A DNA stretch of 64,000 nt from Bacillus massiliigorillae (GCF_000380245.2 NZ_HG428741.1:2799677-2863676); one strand, 5' to 3'. Counted from the stretch's first letter, positions 25,002 to 33,974 are shown. Notes: generated by a model from the letters alone, not told the origin. Numbers and translations: made by a program.

Positions 25002-25622
25002 TTACGCATTCTTCATAATAATTGTTTCAAGCGTATTAGCTACAGCTTGGCAGTAATCAGCGATTTCTTCTAGATCTTCATATATTTCCTTATATTGAAT
25101 AATACGAATTGGATCTTTCTCAACCGCAAATAAATTTTTAATACTTTGTCTGTGAATGCCGTCACAAATCGTTTCATACTCTTTGATTTTAATAGCATGA
25201 TCACGAATTTTTAGCAATTTCTTTGATTCTAATAACTGAACCGCACGCTCAATTTCATATGTAGCATTACGTATATTTTCGGTTAATTTAATCATATAAT
25301 CATCAGCATCAACAATTGAGTACATTTCAAAAAGAGCCGCACAATGTTCTAGGCCATCTAATACATCATCCATACTCATAGCAAGATGAAGAATATCTTC
25401 ACGCTCAATTGGTGTAATAAATGCATTATTTAATTCACGGATTACTTCATGCACATAGATATCACCTTTATGTTCATACTCTTTCATTGATTCTGTGAAA
25501 GTTTTTAAATCACTTACATTACGCAATTTATAATCACAAAAGTAATCTGTTGCCTGCTTTAAGTTTTCCGAGATATTAAATAAAATTGTACTAAATTTAT
25601 CCTTTTTCGGTTTAAATACCAT
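25002..25622 (-). CDS. ykaA: DUF47 (PhoU-like) phosphate transport regulator
   Basis: The 206-residue all-helical DUF47 protein is distantly related to PhoU. Typical motifs are EYEHKGDIYVHEVIRELN, FITPIEREDILHLAMSMDD and the final YEDLEEIADYCQAVANTLE. The acidic E-x-x-x-D positions would bind metal. It is the first gene of a two-gene unit with the phosphate transporter and probably modulates its activity at the membrane face. The start ATG follows AGAGGGCATTTAT. Confidence 0.92.
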   Translation of the reverse strand: MVFKPKKDKFSTILFNISENLKQATDYFCDYKLRNVSDLKTFTESMKEYEHKGDIYVHEVIRELNNAFITPIEREDILHLAMSMDDVLDGLEHCAALFEMYSIVDADDYMIKLTENIRNATYEIERAVQLLESKKLLKIRDHAIKIKEYETICDGIHRQSIKNLFAVEKDPIRIIQYKEIYEDLEEIADYCQAVANTLETIIMKNA

Positions 25623-25993
25623 ATAAATGCCCTCTCAATCTTCTTACAAATTTAATCCTATAATTTTATTAGTATTATAATTATGCGGACTTTACAAGTC
25701 TACTCGTAAATAGTGAAATAATACAGTCTTACATTAAAAAATTTACAAAAAATTAATATTTGGCCTGTTGATTTTTTTACAAAACTAACTTTTAATTCCA
25801 TTTTCTGTTTTTTTGAAATCTTCAAATGCTCATCACATACTCTTCACATGTTTTTTCACCGTTATTATAAACGAAGAGAAAGGCTCATCTCAATCGTTTT
25901 TTCCTCATCAAAAAGCATTTTAAAAAAAAGTACATAAATATATAAGGTAAGTTTATATATTTGATGTAACCTTCTTTCGAGGGCAAAAAAAGT
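25623..25993. other. AT-rich intergenic region
   Basis: About 370 bases between ykaA and the acyl-CoA dehydrogenase-like gene. It must hold the ykaA-pit promoter. Tandem TCACATACTCTTCACATG motifs (around 25831-25850) resemble Pho-box TT(A/C)ACA direct repeats only loosely. No gene is apparent. Confidence 0.4.
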
Positions 25994-26042
25994 AAAGGGG
26001 CGTCCAAAAAGTGATTGAGAATCACCGCTTGGACAGCCCCTT
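25994..26042 (-). terminator. Terminator hairpin (dispersed family, copy 4)
   Basis: AAGGGGCTGTCCAAGCGGTGATT and AATCACTTTTTGGACGCCCCTT pair almost throughout. It lies 23 bases beyond the acyl-CoA dehydrogenase-like gene and ends the long sulfur/methionine operon. Confidence 0.85.
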
Positions 26043-26064
26043 AAATTAAAGTCGAAGATTCATT

Positions 26065-27261
26065 TCAAATTACTTGGTGCTGTTTTTGCTCAGCTAACGC
26101 ACTACTAGCAAGTTGTTCCATAATAAGATCATCCTGTGGTGGATTAAATAGACCACATTGTACATCACGAAATAATCGTTCAAGTTTCTGACCACGAGAC
26201 AAACTGCGACCTCCTACAATTTTCATGGCTAATTGTGTAATCTTTATCGCATTATCACAAATAATATGTTTAACAAGACTTACATCATTTGAAAGACTAT
26301 CTCGCAATGTGAAATCACGTTCAAAGCGATCTGCTAATGAGTACAACAAGCTACGTGAAGAATGGTAAAGTACTTCGATTTCACCAATCTTTTGTCTCAC
26401 ATGACTTGCCTGTGAAATATACTCCTGCAAACTATGAGAGTACGTTGTTTTAGCAAAATTCACAGCAATATCTCTAGCCACTCCTGCAATTCCTAAATAT
26501 ACAGCAGGAATTTCTAATGAATAAATGCGTCCGTCCGCTAAAAAACGGCTTGGTTTATTAGGATCATGCCTAACTAAGAGCGCACTTTCTGGAACAAAGG
26601 CATCCTTCATATCAATATCATGACTTCCTGTAGAACGCATTCCCATCGTATTCCACGTTTCAATTATGTTCACACCTTCATTCTTTGTTACAAGAAATTC
26701 AGCATTAATATCCTCATCCTCCACATACGCAATAATAGTAAAATGATTGAGAATCGGTGCTAGTGAAGCATAAGATTTACGCCCTGTTATGAGATAACCA
26801 CCAGCTGTTTGCTTGGCAATCGTCGTTGGTCTACCACCACGTACTAAATTACCTACATTTCTCTCCGTATTGATGATATTGATGAGGTCACCATTATTCA
26901 CCGCGTCTCTACACAACTTCTCAAAAACATCCTCCGGCCACGGTCTAGCTTCACGCACATTTAGAAATGTAAGCAGATGCCAGCCAACTGATAATGCCGT
27001 TGAACCATCCCCTCGCGCTAAACGCTCTTGTACAAGTAACATCTCATATAGAGAAATTTCGTCTCCTCCATATTGTTTTGGCACTGTTAATTTAAAGTAG
27101 CCTTGCTGCCTAAGAAATTCAAAGGTTTCAAAAGGAAATTGCCCCGTTTCATCATAATAGCCTGCTGTTTCTTCTATCTTAGCTGCCAACCGATCTCCAT
27201 ACGCTACAAGTTCTGCTTCTCGTTCATTTCGTACAAATAAATCATTATTAAATCGCGCCAT
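26065..27261 (-). CDS. Acyl-CoA dehydrogenase-fold flavin monooxygenase (DszC/SfnB-like)
   Basis: The 398-residue flavoprotein has the acyl-CoA dehydrogenase fold: an N-terminal helical domain with FETFEFLRQQGYFKLTVPK, then YGGDEISL, a beta domain with WNTMGMRSTGSHDIDMKDAF and a C-terminal helical domain with KIVGGRSLSRGQKLERLFRD. The MRSTGS motif and the absence of the usual catalytic glutamate loop fit the DszC/SfnB-type FMNH2-dependent monooxygenases. It lies 16 bases downstream of a DszA/NtaA-type monooxygenase and in one operon with methionine-type ABC genes. Together these suggest oxidative release of sulfur from an organosulfur compound. Confidence 0.85.
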   Translation of the reverse strand: MARFNNDLFVRNEREAELVAYGDRLAAKIEETAGYYDETGQFPFETFEFLRQQGYFKLTVPKQYGGDEISLYEMLLVQERLARGDGSTALSVGWHLLTFLNVREARPWPEDVFEKLCRDAVNNGDLINIINTERNVGNLVRGGRPTTIAKQTAGGYLITGRKSYASLAPILNHFTIIAYVEDEDINAEFLVTKNEGVNIIETWNTMGMRSTGSHDIDMKDAFVPESALLVRHDPNKPSRFLADGRIYSLEIPAVYLGIAGVARDIAVNFAKTTYSHSLQEYISQASHVRQKIGEIEVLYHSSRSLLYSLADRFERDFTLRDSLSNDVSLVKHIICDNAIKITQLAMKIVGGRSLSRGQKLERLFRDVQCGLFNPPQDDLIMEQLASSALAEQKQHQVI

Positions 27262-27277
27262 TTTCTCTCCTTCTCTC

Positions 27278-28621
27278 TTATGCTTTCAAGCTATTTTTCT
27301 CAAATCGATTGACAGGTACCTTTAATCCAAGATGATCACGTAACGTATCTCCTTCATAATCCAAACGAAAGATGCCTCTTTCTTGCAAAATGGGTACAAC
27401 TAAACGAACAAAGTCCTTTAAATCACCTGGTAATAGTGGGAATTGAATCATGAAACCGTCACAGCCTTTTTCTTCAAACCACTTTTGCATTTCATCTGCT
27501 ACTTCTATTGCAGAACCTATAAAGCCATCCTCACGGCCTGGTCCGAAAAATCTTGCATACAGCTCGCCAACCGTTAAATCTTCTTTATCAATAATGCTTT
27601 TCATCTCATTAAAATGGCTTTGAATGCTATTCACAATTGGGAATTCTACTTCTCTTGCTGGCGTATTGAGGGAATACTTAGAAAAATCAACATTCCCCAT
27701 ATAACCAGATACGAATTTCAAGCTCTCATAAGGATCAACTAGCTTTTGTAATTCATAAAATTTCTCAAATGCAATTTCTCTCGTTTCTCCTACAATTGGC
27801 GAAATACCATGTAGAATATGCAATTCATCCTCACTTCTTCCATAGTCCTTCAATCGTGCTTTAAAGCTTTTATAATACGTTTTAGCAGTCTCAAGATTAT
27901 CCCAATGTACAAAGACTGCCTCTGCTGTTCTAGCCGCTAATCTCTGTCCTGGCTCTGAAGCACCAGCTTGAATAATAACAGGCTGACCTTGCTTTGACCG
28001 AGCAATATTCAAAGGACCCTTCACTGAAAAATAATTACCTTTATAATTCATTTCATGCAATTTACTATGATCAAAGAACTCACCCGATTCTTTATCATAA
28101 AGAAATGCATCATCTTCCCACGAGTCCCATAATCCTTGCACAACATCAATAAATTCTTCCGCTCGCTCATAACGATGATCATGCTCCCAGTGTTGCTCTC
28201 GACTAAAGTTTTGTGCTGTTTCCCCAGTTGCATCCGCTGTCGTTACTAGGTTCCAGCCAGCTCGCCCTCCGCTTATATGATCTACTGAGGCAAATTGTCT
28301 TGCTAATACATATGGTTCACTATAGGTTGTTGATGCTGTTGCACCAATGCCGATTTTTTCAGTTGCACTTGCTAATGCTGTTATTAGAACAATCGGATCA
28401 AAACGATTAAGAATATGAGGGTGTGATTCCTTATTGATTGCCAAACTATCTGCAATAAAAGCAATATCAAATTTCCCCTTCTCTGCTATTTGCGCTAGCT
28501 CCTGCAATGCCTTCACATCAATACTTGCATCTGGTTTAGAATCAGGATGACGCCATGCTGATACATGCATCCCAGAACCTATTAAATAAGCCGCTAACTT
28601 TATTTGTCTCTCCTTTGTCAT
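27278..28621 (-). CDS. LLM-class FMN-dependent monooxygenase (NtaA/SnaA/DszA family)
   Basis: The 447-residue TIM-barrel flavin monooxygenase starts with LAAYLIGSGMHVSAWRHPDS, the family's characteristic opening. It continues with GKFDIAFIADSLA, AGWNLVTTADATGETAQNF and GQPVIIQAGASEPGQRLAAR, and the C-terminal GCDGFMIQFPLLPGDLKDF. Relatives are DszA, NtaA/SnaA and the sulfur-regulated YtnJ of B. subtilis. It needs FMNH2 from a separate reductase, and none is encoded nearby. Position between a MetQ-type lipoprotein and a DszC-like enzyme points to organosulfur use. GGAGAAATC precedes the ATG. Confidence 0.92.
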   Translation of the reverse strand: MTKERQIKLAAYLIGSGMHVSAWRHPDSKPDASIDVKALQELAQIAEKGKFDIAFIADSLAINKESHPHILNRFDPIVLITALASATEKIGIGATASTTYSEPYVLARQFASVDHISGGRAGWNLVTTADATGETAQNFSREQHWEHDHRYERAEEFIDVVQGLWDSWEDDAFLYDKESGEFFDHSKLHEMNYKGNYFSVKGPLNIARSKQGQPVIIQAGASEPGQRLAARTAEAVFVHWDNLETAKTYYKSFKARLKDYGRSEDELHILHGISPIVGETREIAFEKFYELQKLVDPYESLKFVSGYMGNVDFSKYSLNTPAREVEFPIVNSIQSHFNEMKSIIDKEDLTVGELYARFFGPGREDGFIGSAIEVADEMQKWFEEKGCDGFMIQFPLLPGDLKDFVRLVVPILQERGIFRLDYEGDTLRDHLGLKVPVNRFEKNSLKA

Positions 28622-28637
28622 GATTTCTCCTCTTTCC

Positions 28638-29486
28638 TTAATTGTTATACGCCTCTTTATACGACCCTAACTCTTCTAGTGATAAAATAGTTGGAATATA
28701 GTTACCTTTAAATGTTTTTTCAATAAATTGTGCTGTTTCTTTTGATTGATAGATTTCCACTAACTTCTTTAAGGCCTTATTGTTTTGGTCTTCTTTTCTC
28801 ACTGCAATAATATTGATATATGGCTTTGCAGTCTTACTTTCATGAATAACAGCATCTTTTAAGCCAAGACCAGCCCCTACGGCAATTCCGTTGTTAATAA
28901 CTGAACCTGCTACATCGTCCATAACACGTGGTGTACTTGCACTATCAGTAGGTACAATTTTTATTTTCTTAGGATTGTCCTTTACTTTATCTTCGCCACC
29001 ATTACCATCGAAACCATCCACAACAGTAATTAGCCCTGCTTCTTGTAATAGAAGCAATGCACGTCCCCAGTTGGATGCATCATTTGGTACTGCGATTTGT
29101 GATCCTTCTGGAAAATCTTCTACTTTCTTGTATTTGTTTGAATACAAACCAAGCGGTGCTATAATTGTCGTACCGATTGGAACTAAATCCTCTCCAGTCA
29201 TTTCATTAAATTGATCTAAATAAGCAATATGTTGAAAAGCATTTGCATCAATGTCACCTGCTACTAAAGATTCATCTGGATTATATGCAGATGAATAGTT
29301 AACAACTTCAATTTTCAAGCCTTCCTCTGCAGCTTGTTCCTTAATAAAGTCCCATGTCTTTAACTCTGCTGATCGAACGCCCACTTTAATAATCTTTTCT
29401 TCTTTTTTGGCATCTGTTTCTTTACTTGCACATCCTGTCACAATAAGCGTAAACAGTAATAATAGTGGTAATAACAATTTTTTCAT
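28638..29486 (-). CDS. MetQ/NlpA-family substrate-binding lipoprotein (intact copy)
   Basis: The 282-residue lipoprotein has a signal peptide ending in the lipobox LIVTGC (Cys 19). The NlpA domain shows GTTIIAPLGLYSNKYKKVED, then PNDASNWGRALLLLQEAGLI and VGAGLGLKDAVI. It binds methionine or a related sulfur compound and delivers it to the MetNI transporter encoded upstream in the same operon. A second MetQ-type gene at the head of the operon is frameshifted, so this copy may be the only working receptor. AAAGGAGACTGACG gives the start. Confidence 0.9.
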   Translation of the reverse strand: MKKLLLPLLLLFTLIVTGCASKETDAKKEEKIIKVGVRSAELKTWDFIKEQAAEEGLKIEVVNYSSAYNPDESLVAGDIDANAFQHIAYLDQFNEMTGEDLVPIGTTIIAPLGLYSNKYKKVEDFPEGSQIAVPNDASNWGRALLLLQEAGLITVVDGFDGNGGEDKVKDNPKKIKIVPTDSASTPRVMDDVAGSVINNGIAVGAGLGLKDAVIHESKTAKPYINIIAVRKEDQNNKALKKLVEIYQSKETAQFIEKTFKGNYIPTILSLEELGSYKEAYNN

Positions 29487-29505
29487 CGTCAGTCTCCTTT
29501 AAATG

Positions 29506-30033
29506 CTACTTTATCGACTCTTCCTTATTACTTTCTTGATAGAAAGCGGCATTTACAACTTTACGTAGCACATACACCGTATCATGCTCCAATTCAAGCA
29601 ATTCCACCTTCTCATACCCACGTCTCTCATACATCGGTATTAACCATGGATGATGAATCGATGTTGCGAGGGTTAATTCTGGTGCTTTCAACGTATCTCT
29701 CACAATAGTTTCTTCTATATAAGTAAGCAGGCGATTGCCCACCCCTTGCTTCTTATAAGCTGGATCGACCGCAAACCACCATACATATGGATACTCGGCA
29801 TCCTCACGCCAATGCCCCCAAGGATAAATTAAAGTGATGGTTGCAATTACGTTCTCATCTACTTCAGCAACATATGTCGCATGTTTATTAATATTTTCCT
29901 TCATCATCTCAAGAGTTGCTGTCGCTGCAGGAAATGGCAACCCAAGTTCCCGAATAGGTTCATACGCTCGGTGCGTTAAATCCAAAACTACTTCCGCATC
30001 TGCAAGTGTTGCAATTCGATATTGTTCTGTCAT
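29506..30033 (-). CDS. GNAT-family N-acetyltransferase
   Basis: The 175-residue GNAT acetyltransferase has the acetyl-CoA-binding core WWFAVDPAYKKQGVGNRLL (V-x-x-x-x-Q/R-x-x-G-x-G/A at about 92-104) and a C-terminal LIPMYERRGYEKVE motif. It is inserted between metI and the intact MetQ-type gene, with gaps of 12 and 19 bases, so it is cotranscribed. Acetylation of sulfur-containing amino acids by GNAT proteins is known in the B. subtilis ytmI sulfur operon (SnaA), which suggests a similar role here. That function is inferred from context. Confidence 0.85.
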   Translation of the reverse strand: MTEQYRIATLADAEVVLDLTHRAYEPIRELGLPFPAATATLEMMKENINKHATYVAEVDENVIATITLIYPWGHWREDAEYPYVWWFAVDPAYKKQGVGNRLLTYIEETIVRDTLKAPELTLATSIHHPWLIPMYERRGYEKVELLELEHDTVYVLRKVVNAAFYQESNKEESIK

Positions 30034-30045
30034 AATCCAAACTCC

Positions 30046-30696
30046 TTATACTCTTCTAAGTTTTCTTTCTAATATATTGCCTAACGTTTGAATGCCCTGT
30101 ACAACTACAACAAGGATAATAACTGTAACAACAATTGTGATTGTTGAGAATCGTTGATAACCATAAGTTATGGCTAAGTCACCAAGCCCTCCACCACCAA
30201 TTGCTCCAGCCATTGCCGTCGCTCCAATTAATCCGATTGTTGCAGTAGTGACACTTAAGACAAGTGAAGGAAACGCTTCTGGTATTAAGAACTTGAAAAT
30301 AATTTGTAGCGGTGTAGCTCCCATCGCTTTAGCCGCCTCGATGATTCCCTCGTCTACTTCGAGCAATGAGTTCTCCACTAATCGTGATATATATGGTCCA
30401 ATATGCAATACAAGAGGAACAATTGCCGCTGTCGTTCCAATCGATGTTCCTACAATTAATCTTGTAAATGGAATTATAGCTACTAACAAGATAATGAATG
30501 GAATCGAGCGAAAAATATTAACGATTGGATTTACAACAGAGAAAAGAATTCGATTCTCTAAAATATGTCCCTTCCTTGTCACAACCAATGTAACCCCTAG
30601 TAGAATTCCAATAATCGCTCCAAAGAAAAGCGAAATACTAACCATGTACAACGTTTCCCACAAAGCCTTCATAATCAGTTCGTTGCTTACTTCCAT
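30046..30696 (-). CDS. metI: Methionine ABC transporter permease
   Basis: The 216-residue permease has five membrane helices and the MetI pattern WETLYMVSISLFFGAIIGI, FRSIPFIILLVAIIPFTRL, and the EAA loop IIEAAKAMGATPLQIIFKFL. The end reads QTLGNILERKLRRV. It pairs with MetN. The start overlaps the end of the metN frame by 59 bases, which is unusually long. The ATG chosen follows GGGGGTAACGGGAA; a later ATG at 30672 (MKALWETLY) is possible. Confidence 0.92.
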   Translation of the reverse strand: MEVSNELIMKALWETLYMVSISLFFGAIIGILLGVTLVVTRKGHILENRILFSVVNPIVNIFRSIPFIILLVAIIPFTRLIVGTSIGTTAAIVPLVLHIGPYISRLVENSLLEVDEGIIEAAKAMGATPLQIIFKFLIPEAFPSLVLSVTTATIGLIGATAMAGAIGGGGLGDLAITYGYQRFSTITIVVTVIILVVVVQGIQTLGNILERKLRRV

Positions 30697-31732
30697 TTCC
30701 CGTTACCCCCTTATCAGTTATTTCATTAATGGTGACATTTTGTGCTTCAATATATTTATACGCTCGTGCTATTTCTATCTCGCTCCCACTAATTTCGACA
30801 ATCAAATTACCGAATGGAATGCCTTGTAACTCTGTAATATTTCCAAAGAGAATATTGATTTCTACATCAAACTCTTTCGCTGCACTCGAAACAATTGGTT
30901 GACTTGAACTAACGCCTAAGAAATCAATTTTATAAATTCGACTTTGGCGTTTGTCATCTTCTAATAGGTGAATGATGCTTTCAGGCACTTCATCTCTAAT
31001 GACCGAATGAACAAAGTTACGAGCTGTTTCAGTTTGTGGATTTGAGAATATATTAAATACACTTCCTGATTCAATCACTCGCCCGCCTTCCATCACAGCT
31101 ACTCGGTTACAGATTTGCTTAATCACTTCCATCTCATGTGTAATTATAAGAATCGTAATTTTATATTCTTCATTAACCCGCTTCAACAAGTCCAATATTG
31201 ACTTTGTTGTTTGTGGATCAAGCGCAGATGTTGCTTCATCACATAGTAGAATGGATGGGTTCGTGACCAAGGCACGAGCGATGCCGACACGTTGCTTTTG
31301 CCCCCCAGAAAGCTGATCTGGATAACTATTGGCCTTATCTTCTAAACCAACGAAGCGAAGCAATTGATTCACACGGTTTTCAATCTCAATTTTCTTGACC
31401 TTCCCTAACCTTAATGGCATTGCTACATTTTCAAAAACAGTCTTAGAATTAAGTAAATTAAAATGCTGAAAAATCATACCAATCTTTTTTTTCGCTTCTC
31501 GAAGATGCTTCTCTGATAGCTTTGCTAAATTCCGTCCTTCAATTAACACTTCACCTGCAGTTGGATATTCTAATAAATTAACTGTTCGGATTAATGTACT
31601 TTTCCCTGCTCCACTAAAACCAATGACACCAAAGATATCTCCACGTTCTACCGTTAATTGAATATCTTTTAACGCTTCAATCTGTTTACCAGCACTATTG
31701 AATACCTTTGAAACATTTTGAAATTCAATCAT
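30638..31732 (-). CDS. metN: Methionine ABC transporter ATP-binding protein
   Basis: The 364-residue ATPase carries Walker A GFSGAGKST, the Q-loop in FQHFNLL, the signature LSGGQKQR, Walker B SILLCDEATSALD and a C-terminal NIL (ACT-like) domain that senses methionine. It powers import through MetI. The start is the ATG at 31732, six bases after AGGAGG. Typical MetN proteins have about 340 residues; here about 20 extra residues (KQRTDYEGFVGNVVHG) run over the start of metI, so the natural stop may have been lost. The operon order is MetQ-like pseudogene, metN, metI, GNAT, MetQ-like. Confidence 0.93.
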   Translation of the reverse strand: MIEFQNVSKVFNSAGKQIEALKDIQLTVERGDIFGVIGFSGAGKSTLIRTVNLLEYPTAGEVLIEGRNLAKLSEKHLREAKKKIGMIFQHFNLLNSKTVFENVAMPLRLGKVKKIEIENRVNQLLRFVGLEDKANSYPDQLSGGQKQRVGIARALVTNPSILLCDEATSALDPQTTKSILDLLKRVNEEYKITILIITHEMEVIKQICNRVAVMEGGRVIESGSVFNIFSNPQTETARNFVHSVIRDEVPESIIHLLEDDKRQSRIYKIDFLGVSSSQPIVSSAAKEFDVEINILFGNITELQGIPFGNLIVEISGSEIEIARAYKYIEAQNVTINEITDKGVTGNGSKQRTDYEGFVGNVVHG

Positions 31733-31768
31733 GTTCATCCTCCTATCCTATGTTTGATTGATTTTTAA

Positions 31769-32607
31769 TTAAAAAGCAGGAACAACAGCTCCTTCATATT
31801 TCTCTTCAATAAACTGCTTCACGTCTGGTGTTGTTAACGCCTTCGCTAGCTTTTGAATACTTTCATCTTCTTTATTATCTGGACGAGCAACTAATATATT
31901 AACGTATGGTGAATCCTTCCCTTCAATGATTAAGGCATCTTTAAGTGGTTGAAAACCACCTTCTAATGCATAATTTGTATTTATAGCTGAGGCATCAACA
32001 TCATCTAATGAACGAACAAGAACGGCTCCCTCCACTGCAATAAATTCTAGTTTTTTTTCATTTTTTGTTATGTCTTCAACTGTATAATCTGATTTTGAGG
32101 TCTTCAGTTCGATAATCCCATTTGCTGCAAACAACTGTAACGCTCTAGAGAAGTTAACAGGATCTTTTGGTACAGAAATTTTTGCTCCTACAGGTAAATC
32201 TTTAATGTTCTTAATTTTTTCGAATAAACCCCAAACGGCTCAATATGAACACCCGTTACACTTACAAGATTTTGATTACTATCTTTATTCCATTGATTAA
32301 GATACGGAGTGTGTTGAAAGAAGTTAGCATCTAATTCTTTATCTGCCGTTAATTGGTTTGTTTGAATACTATCTTGTGTAATTGTAATGTCGAGCTTAAC
32401 TCCTTCTTGTTCTAGCTTCGGTGCAATAAATTCTAATATCTCTGCATGTGGTGTTGATGAAGCACTAATTTTCAATGTCACTTCTTTCGATTCGCCTTTT
32501 TTACTATCTTTATTTTCTGAAGCTGTTTCTTCTGATTTTCCACAACCGCCAAGCACCACCAATGCAAGAGCTAATAATGCCCCTAGTATCCATTTACCTT
32601 TTTTCAT
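31769..32607 (-). pseudogene. MetQ-type lipoprotein gene with a one-base frameshift
   Basis: The first part (ATG at 32607, AGGAG eight bases upstream, lipobox LVVLGGC) reads normally to HIEPFGVYSKK. It then shifts frame at the run 32215-32220, six A's on the coding strand. With one more A the frame continues IKNIKDLPVGAKISVPKDP, then VNFSRALQLFAANGIIELK, straight into the second half, which ends EEKYEGAVVPAF at 31769. Joined, it would be about 280 residues, like the intact paralogue at 28638. The lesion may be real slippage or a homopolymer assembly error. As read, no functional protein is made. Confidence 0.9.
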
Positions 32608-32657
32608 TTTCCCCACTCCTTCTTAATAATTATTTATTATATAATTCTCATTAGAAT

Positions 32658-32703
32658 ACTTGGTTTTAGTTCCAAAAAAATATTTCTATTCCAAAACCTA
32701 AGT
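32658..32703 (-). promoter_or_regulatory. Inverted repeat upstream of the methionine/sulfur operon
   Basis: ACTTGGTTTTAGTTCCA and TATTCCAAAACCTAAGT form a dyad (one bulged base) 51 bases before the first gene of the operon. The inner part also reads as two direct TTTTGGAA copies. A sulfur-responsive regulator could bind it. No S-box or T-box leader is visible. Evidence is symmetry and position only. Confidence 0.35.
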
Positions 32704-32840
32704 GTTTTTTCAATAATTGAAATTTTTATCTACTTTACTCTCAATATAACTATGAGTCAATATATTTTTGAAAAATTATTTTGTGATTCATTTTTTCGAA
32801 ATCCAACGATTATTCCCTTCAATATTTAACAATTCATACG

Positions 32841-32897
32841 AAAGAAGGTAACTAGAATACGTCGTCATTCAACGACGTATTCTAGTCACCTTCTTTT
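32841..32897. terminator. Long bidirectional terminator
   Basis: A 25 bp stem with one central mismatch (AAAGAAGGTAACTAGAATAC... paired with GTATTCTAGTCACCTTCTTT) and a 5-base loop. It lies 70 bases beyond the stop of the NlpC/P60 gene on the minus strand and insulates it from the methionine operon. Confidence 0.85.
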
Positions 32898-32966
32898 CAT
32901 CTATTATTCTATTGGTCAAAACTAGTGGTCGAATTCTAGCATTTGACAAACAATCAAACTGGCTTC

Positions 32967-33974
32967 TTAGCGAGCATTCATACCATTAAAAATAGCTGCA
33001 GAGAAGTCTGCTCTTGAAGCCGATTGGTTTGGCAGATATTTGTCTGTTTTAAAGCCTTGTGTTTTATCAATTTCGTACATGATTGTAATAGCGTCGAAGA
33101 ATGTATTATTTGGACCTACATCACTATAGATTGGGTCACTACTAGAGCTCACAATATTCTGCTGCTTTAATTTAAAAGTATTCTTTACAATAGCAGCCAT
33201 TTGCGCTCTTGTCATAACATCATTTGGTTTGAACGTTCCATCTTGAAAACCATTAATAATACCTAATTCTTTAATAGCTGCAATATCTTTAGCAAATGTA
33301 TTGTTTGGAGATACATCTATAAAAGATCCATTAGTCGCTGCCGTATGCTTTAATACACGATTAATAATTGCTGCCGCTTGCCCTCTAGTTACATTGGTGT
33401 TTGGACGAAAAGTTCCATCTTGAAATCCTGATATTACACCTTGTGAAGTTAATTTATTAATAGCTTCATAAGCATAATGATTCTTTTCTATATCAGGAAA
33501 AGCAGAGGATGTCTGAGAGCTGTCTGCATTTAGAACACGCTTTGCACCTGTGTACTTTGGTTTCCAATATGTATTATCTAAACTTGCTATCACAACACCA
33601 CTATTCGTTGCAGAAATAAACTTATTATCTCCTACGAATATACCTGCATGTGATATTCCAGGCTTGTATGTACCAGAGAAGAAAACTAAATCTCCTATTT
33701 GTAAATCCTTTTGATCAACATTTACACCAGATTTATTGTATTGATCTTCAGCGGTACGAGGAAGTGAAATTCCAACCTGATTAAAAACATAAATTAAATA
33801 ACCCGAGCAGTCGAATCCTTCTGGTGTGTTCCCTCCAAACAAATAAGGAACACCTAAATATTTGTTCGCAATGTTCACAACATCATTACCAGTATACGTT
33901 GCTGCATGACCTTTAGCAGGAATTAGCGAAAATGCTAGAACTACCGCCAATAATAGAGATAAAAATCGTTTCAA
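32967..33974 (-). CDS. S-layer-anchored NlpC/P60 endopeptidase
   Basis: The 335-residue exported protein has a signal peptide (1-24, cut near GHAA), an NlpC/P60 cysteine peptidase domain (about 30-145) and three SLH domains (about 160-335). Catalytic Cys is in GFDCSGYLIY, His in GISHAGIFVG, and the third polar residue follows in KFISATNS. The SLH units read DIEKNHYAYEAINKLTSQGV, then ISGFQDGTFRPNTNVTRGQ and repeats. It should cleave peptidoglycan peptides while bound through SLH domains to the pyruvylated secondary polymer. The start is TTG, six bases after AGGTGG. Confidence 0.93.
   Translation of the reverse strand: MKRFLSLLLAVVLAFSLIPAKGHAATYTGNDVVNIANKYLGVPYLFGGNTPEGFDCSGYLIYVFNQVGISLPRTAEDQYNKSGVNVDQKDLQIGDLVFFSGTYKPGISHAGIFVGDNKFISATNSGVVIASLDNTYWKPKYTGAKRVLNADSSQTSSAFPDIEKNHYAYEAINKLTSQGVISGFQDGTFRPNTNVTRGQAAAIINRVLKHTAATNGSFIDVSPNNTFAKDIAAIKELGIINGFQDGTFKPNDVMTRAQMAAIVKNTFKLKQQNIVSSSSDPIYSDVGPNNTFFDAITIMYEIDKTQGFKTDKYLPNQSASRADFSAAIFNGMNAR

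Noticed and set aside
30170..30829. Plus-strand ORF of 219 codons
   Set aside because: It is antisense to metI and the end of metN, both of which have strong family motifs; length reflects the biased codon pattern of a membrane gene.
32608..32840. SAM (S-box) or T-box riboswitch before the methionine operon
   Set aside because: I looked for the conserved S-box helices and the T-box sequence on the minus strand and found neither; only an inverted repeat is present.
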